Positions 13,030 to 13,031 of a stretch of DNA of 13,031 nucleotides are shown piece by piece (within the stretch, counting starts at the first letter, position 1; each line of letters opens with the position of its first letter). Position numbers and translations under genes: made by a program. Source of the DNA: BS750m-G62 sp964577175 (GTDB lineage Bacteria; Planctomycetota; Phycisphaerae; FEN-1346). The stretch is from the NCBI GenBank assembly GCA_964577175.1, contig CAZNYC010000117.1, positions 1 through 13,031 of the forward strand. Reading direction: 5' to 3'. The notes below the pieces were generated by a model. The model did not search any database and was not told where the DNA came from. It saw only the letters and a list, made by a program, of their open reading frames with translations.

Positions 13030-13031
13030 CG

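Overview
The window is about 70% GC with strongly GC-ending codons. The best guess is an uncultured bacterium of the Planctomycetes/PVC group. That guess rests on a membrane-anchored PknB-type kinase with a carbohydrate-binding-like outer domain, a PilZ protein, a DUF4190-like membrane protein, many palindromic intergenic repeats, and a giant oxygen-sensitive-type acyl-CoA dehydratase activase that suggests an anaerobic or facultative lifestyle. Other GC-rich sediment or groundwater phyla are not excluded, since no marker gene for taxonomy is present.

Layout. (a) 182-2467, minus strand: Ser/Thr protein kinase. (b) 2473-2730: divergent control region with two back-to-back sigma70-like promoters whose -35 boxes are 8 bp apart, one for the kinase and one for the activase, followed by an activase leader hairpin. 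(c) 2731-7071, plus strand: 1446-residue multidomain acyl-CoA dehydratase activase (two ASKHA/BadF-type ATPase domains, a Cys cluster, DUF2229-like and 2-hydroxyacyl-CoA-dehydratase-like parts). (d) 7158-7505, minus strand: small single-domain PilZ protein, convergent with the activase across a hairpin terminator. (e) 7506-7838: 333 bp of non-coding DNA with a probable PilZ promoter, a long hairpin and a probable SDR promoter. (f) 7839-8591, plus strand: FabG-like short-chain dehydrogenase. (g) 8592-8833: non-coding and made almost wholly of repeats. (h) 8834-10240, plus strand: BioF (8-amino-7-oxononanoate synthase) interrupted in frame by two GC-rich palindromic insertions. (i) 10241-10441: convergent gap with another palindromic repeat. 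(j) 10442-12379, minus strand: sugar ABC permease followed by a sugar-binding lipoprotein, a two-gene operon with its own promoter and no ATPase gene in view. (k) 12435-12794, minus strand: DUF4190-like two-helix membrane protein. (l) 12795-12975: three palindromic elements in 125 bp. (m) 12976-13029, minus strand: the last codons of another gene running off the window.

The genes do not form one pathway. They are several small transcription units: signalling (kinase, PilZ), radical-type CoA chemistry (activase), biotin or acyl metabolism (SDR, BioF) and sugar uptake (permease plus binding protein). The most unusual thread is the load of palindromic elements, including two inside the bioF reading frame, possibly one inside the kinase linker, and a pair of inverted hairpin copies near the right end whose stems differ by compensatory changes. 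This looks like an active family of small palindromic elements that tolerate or exploit coding DNA.
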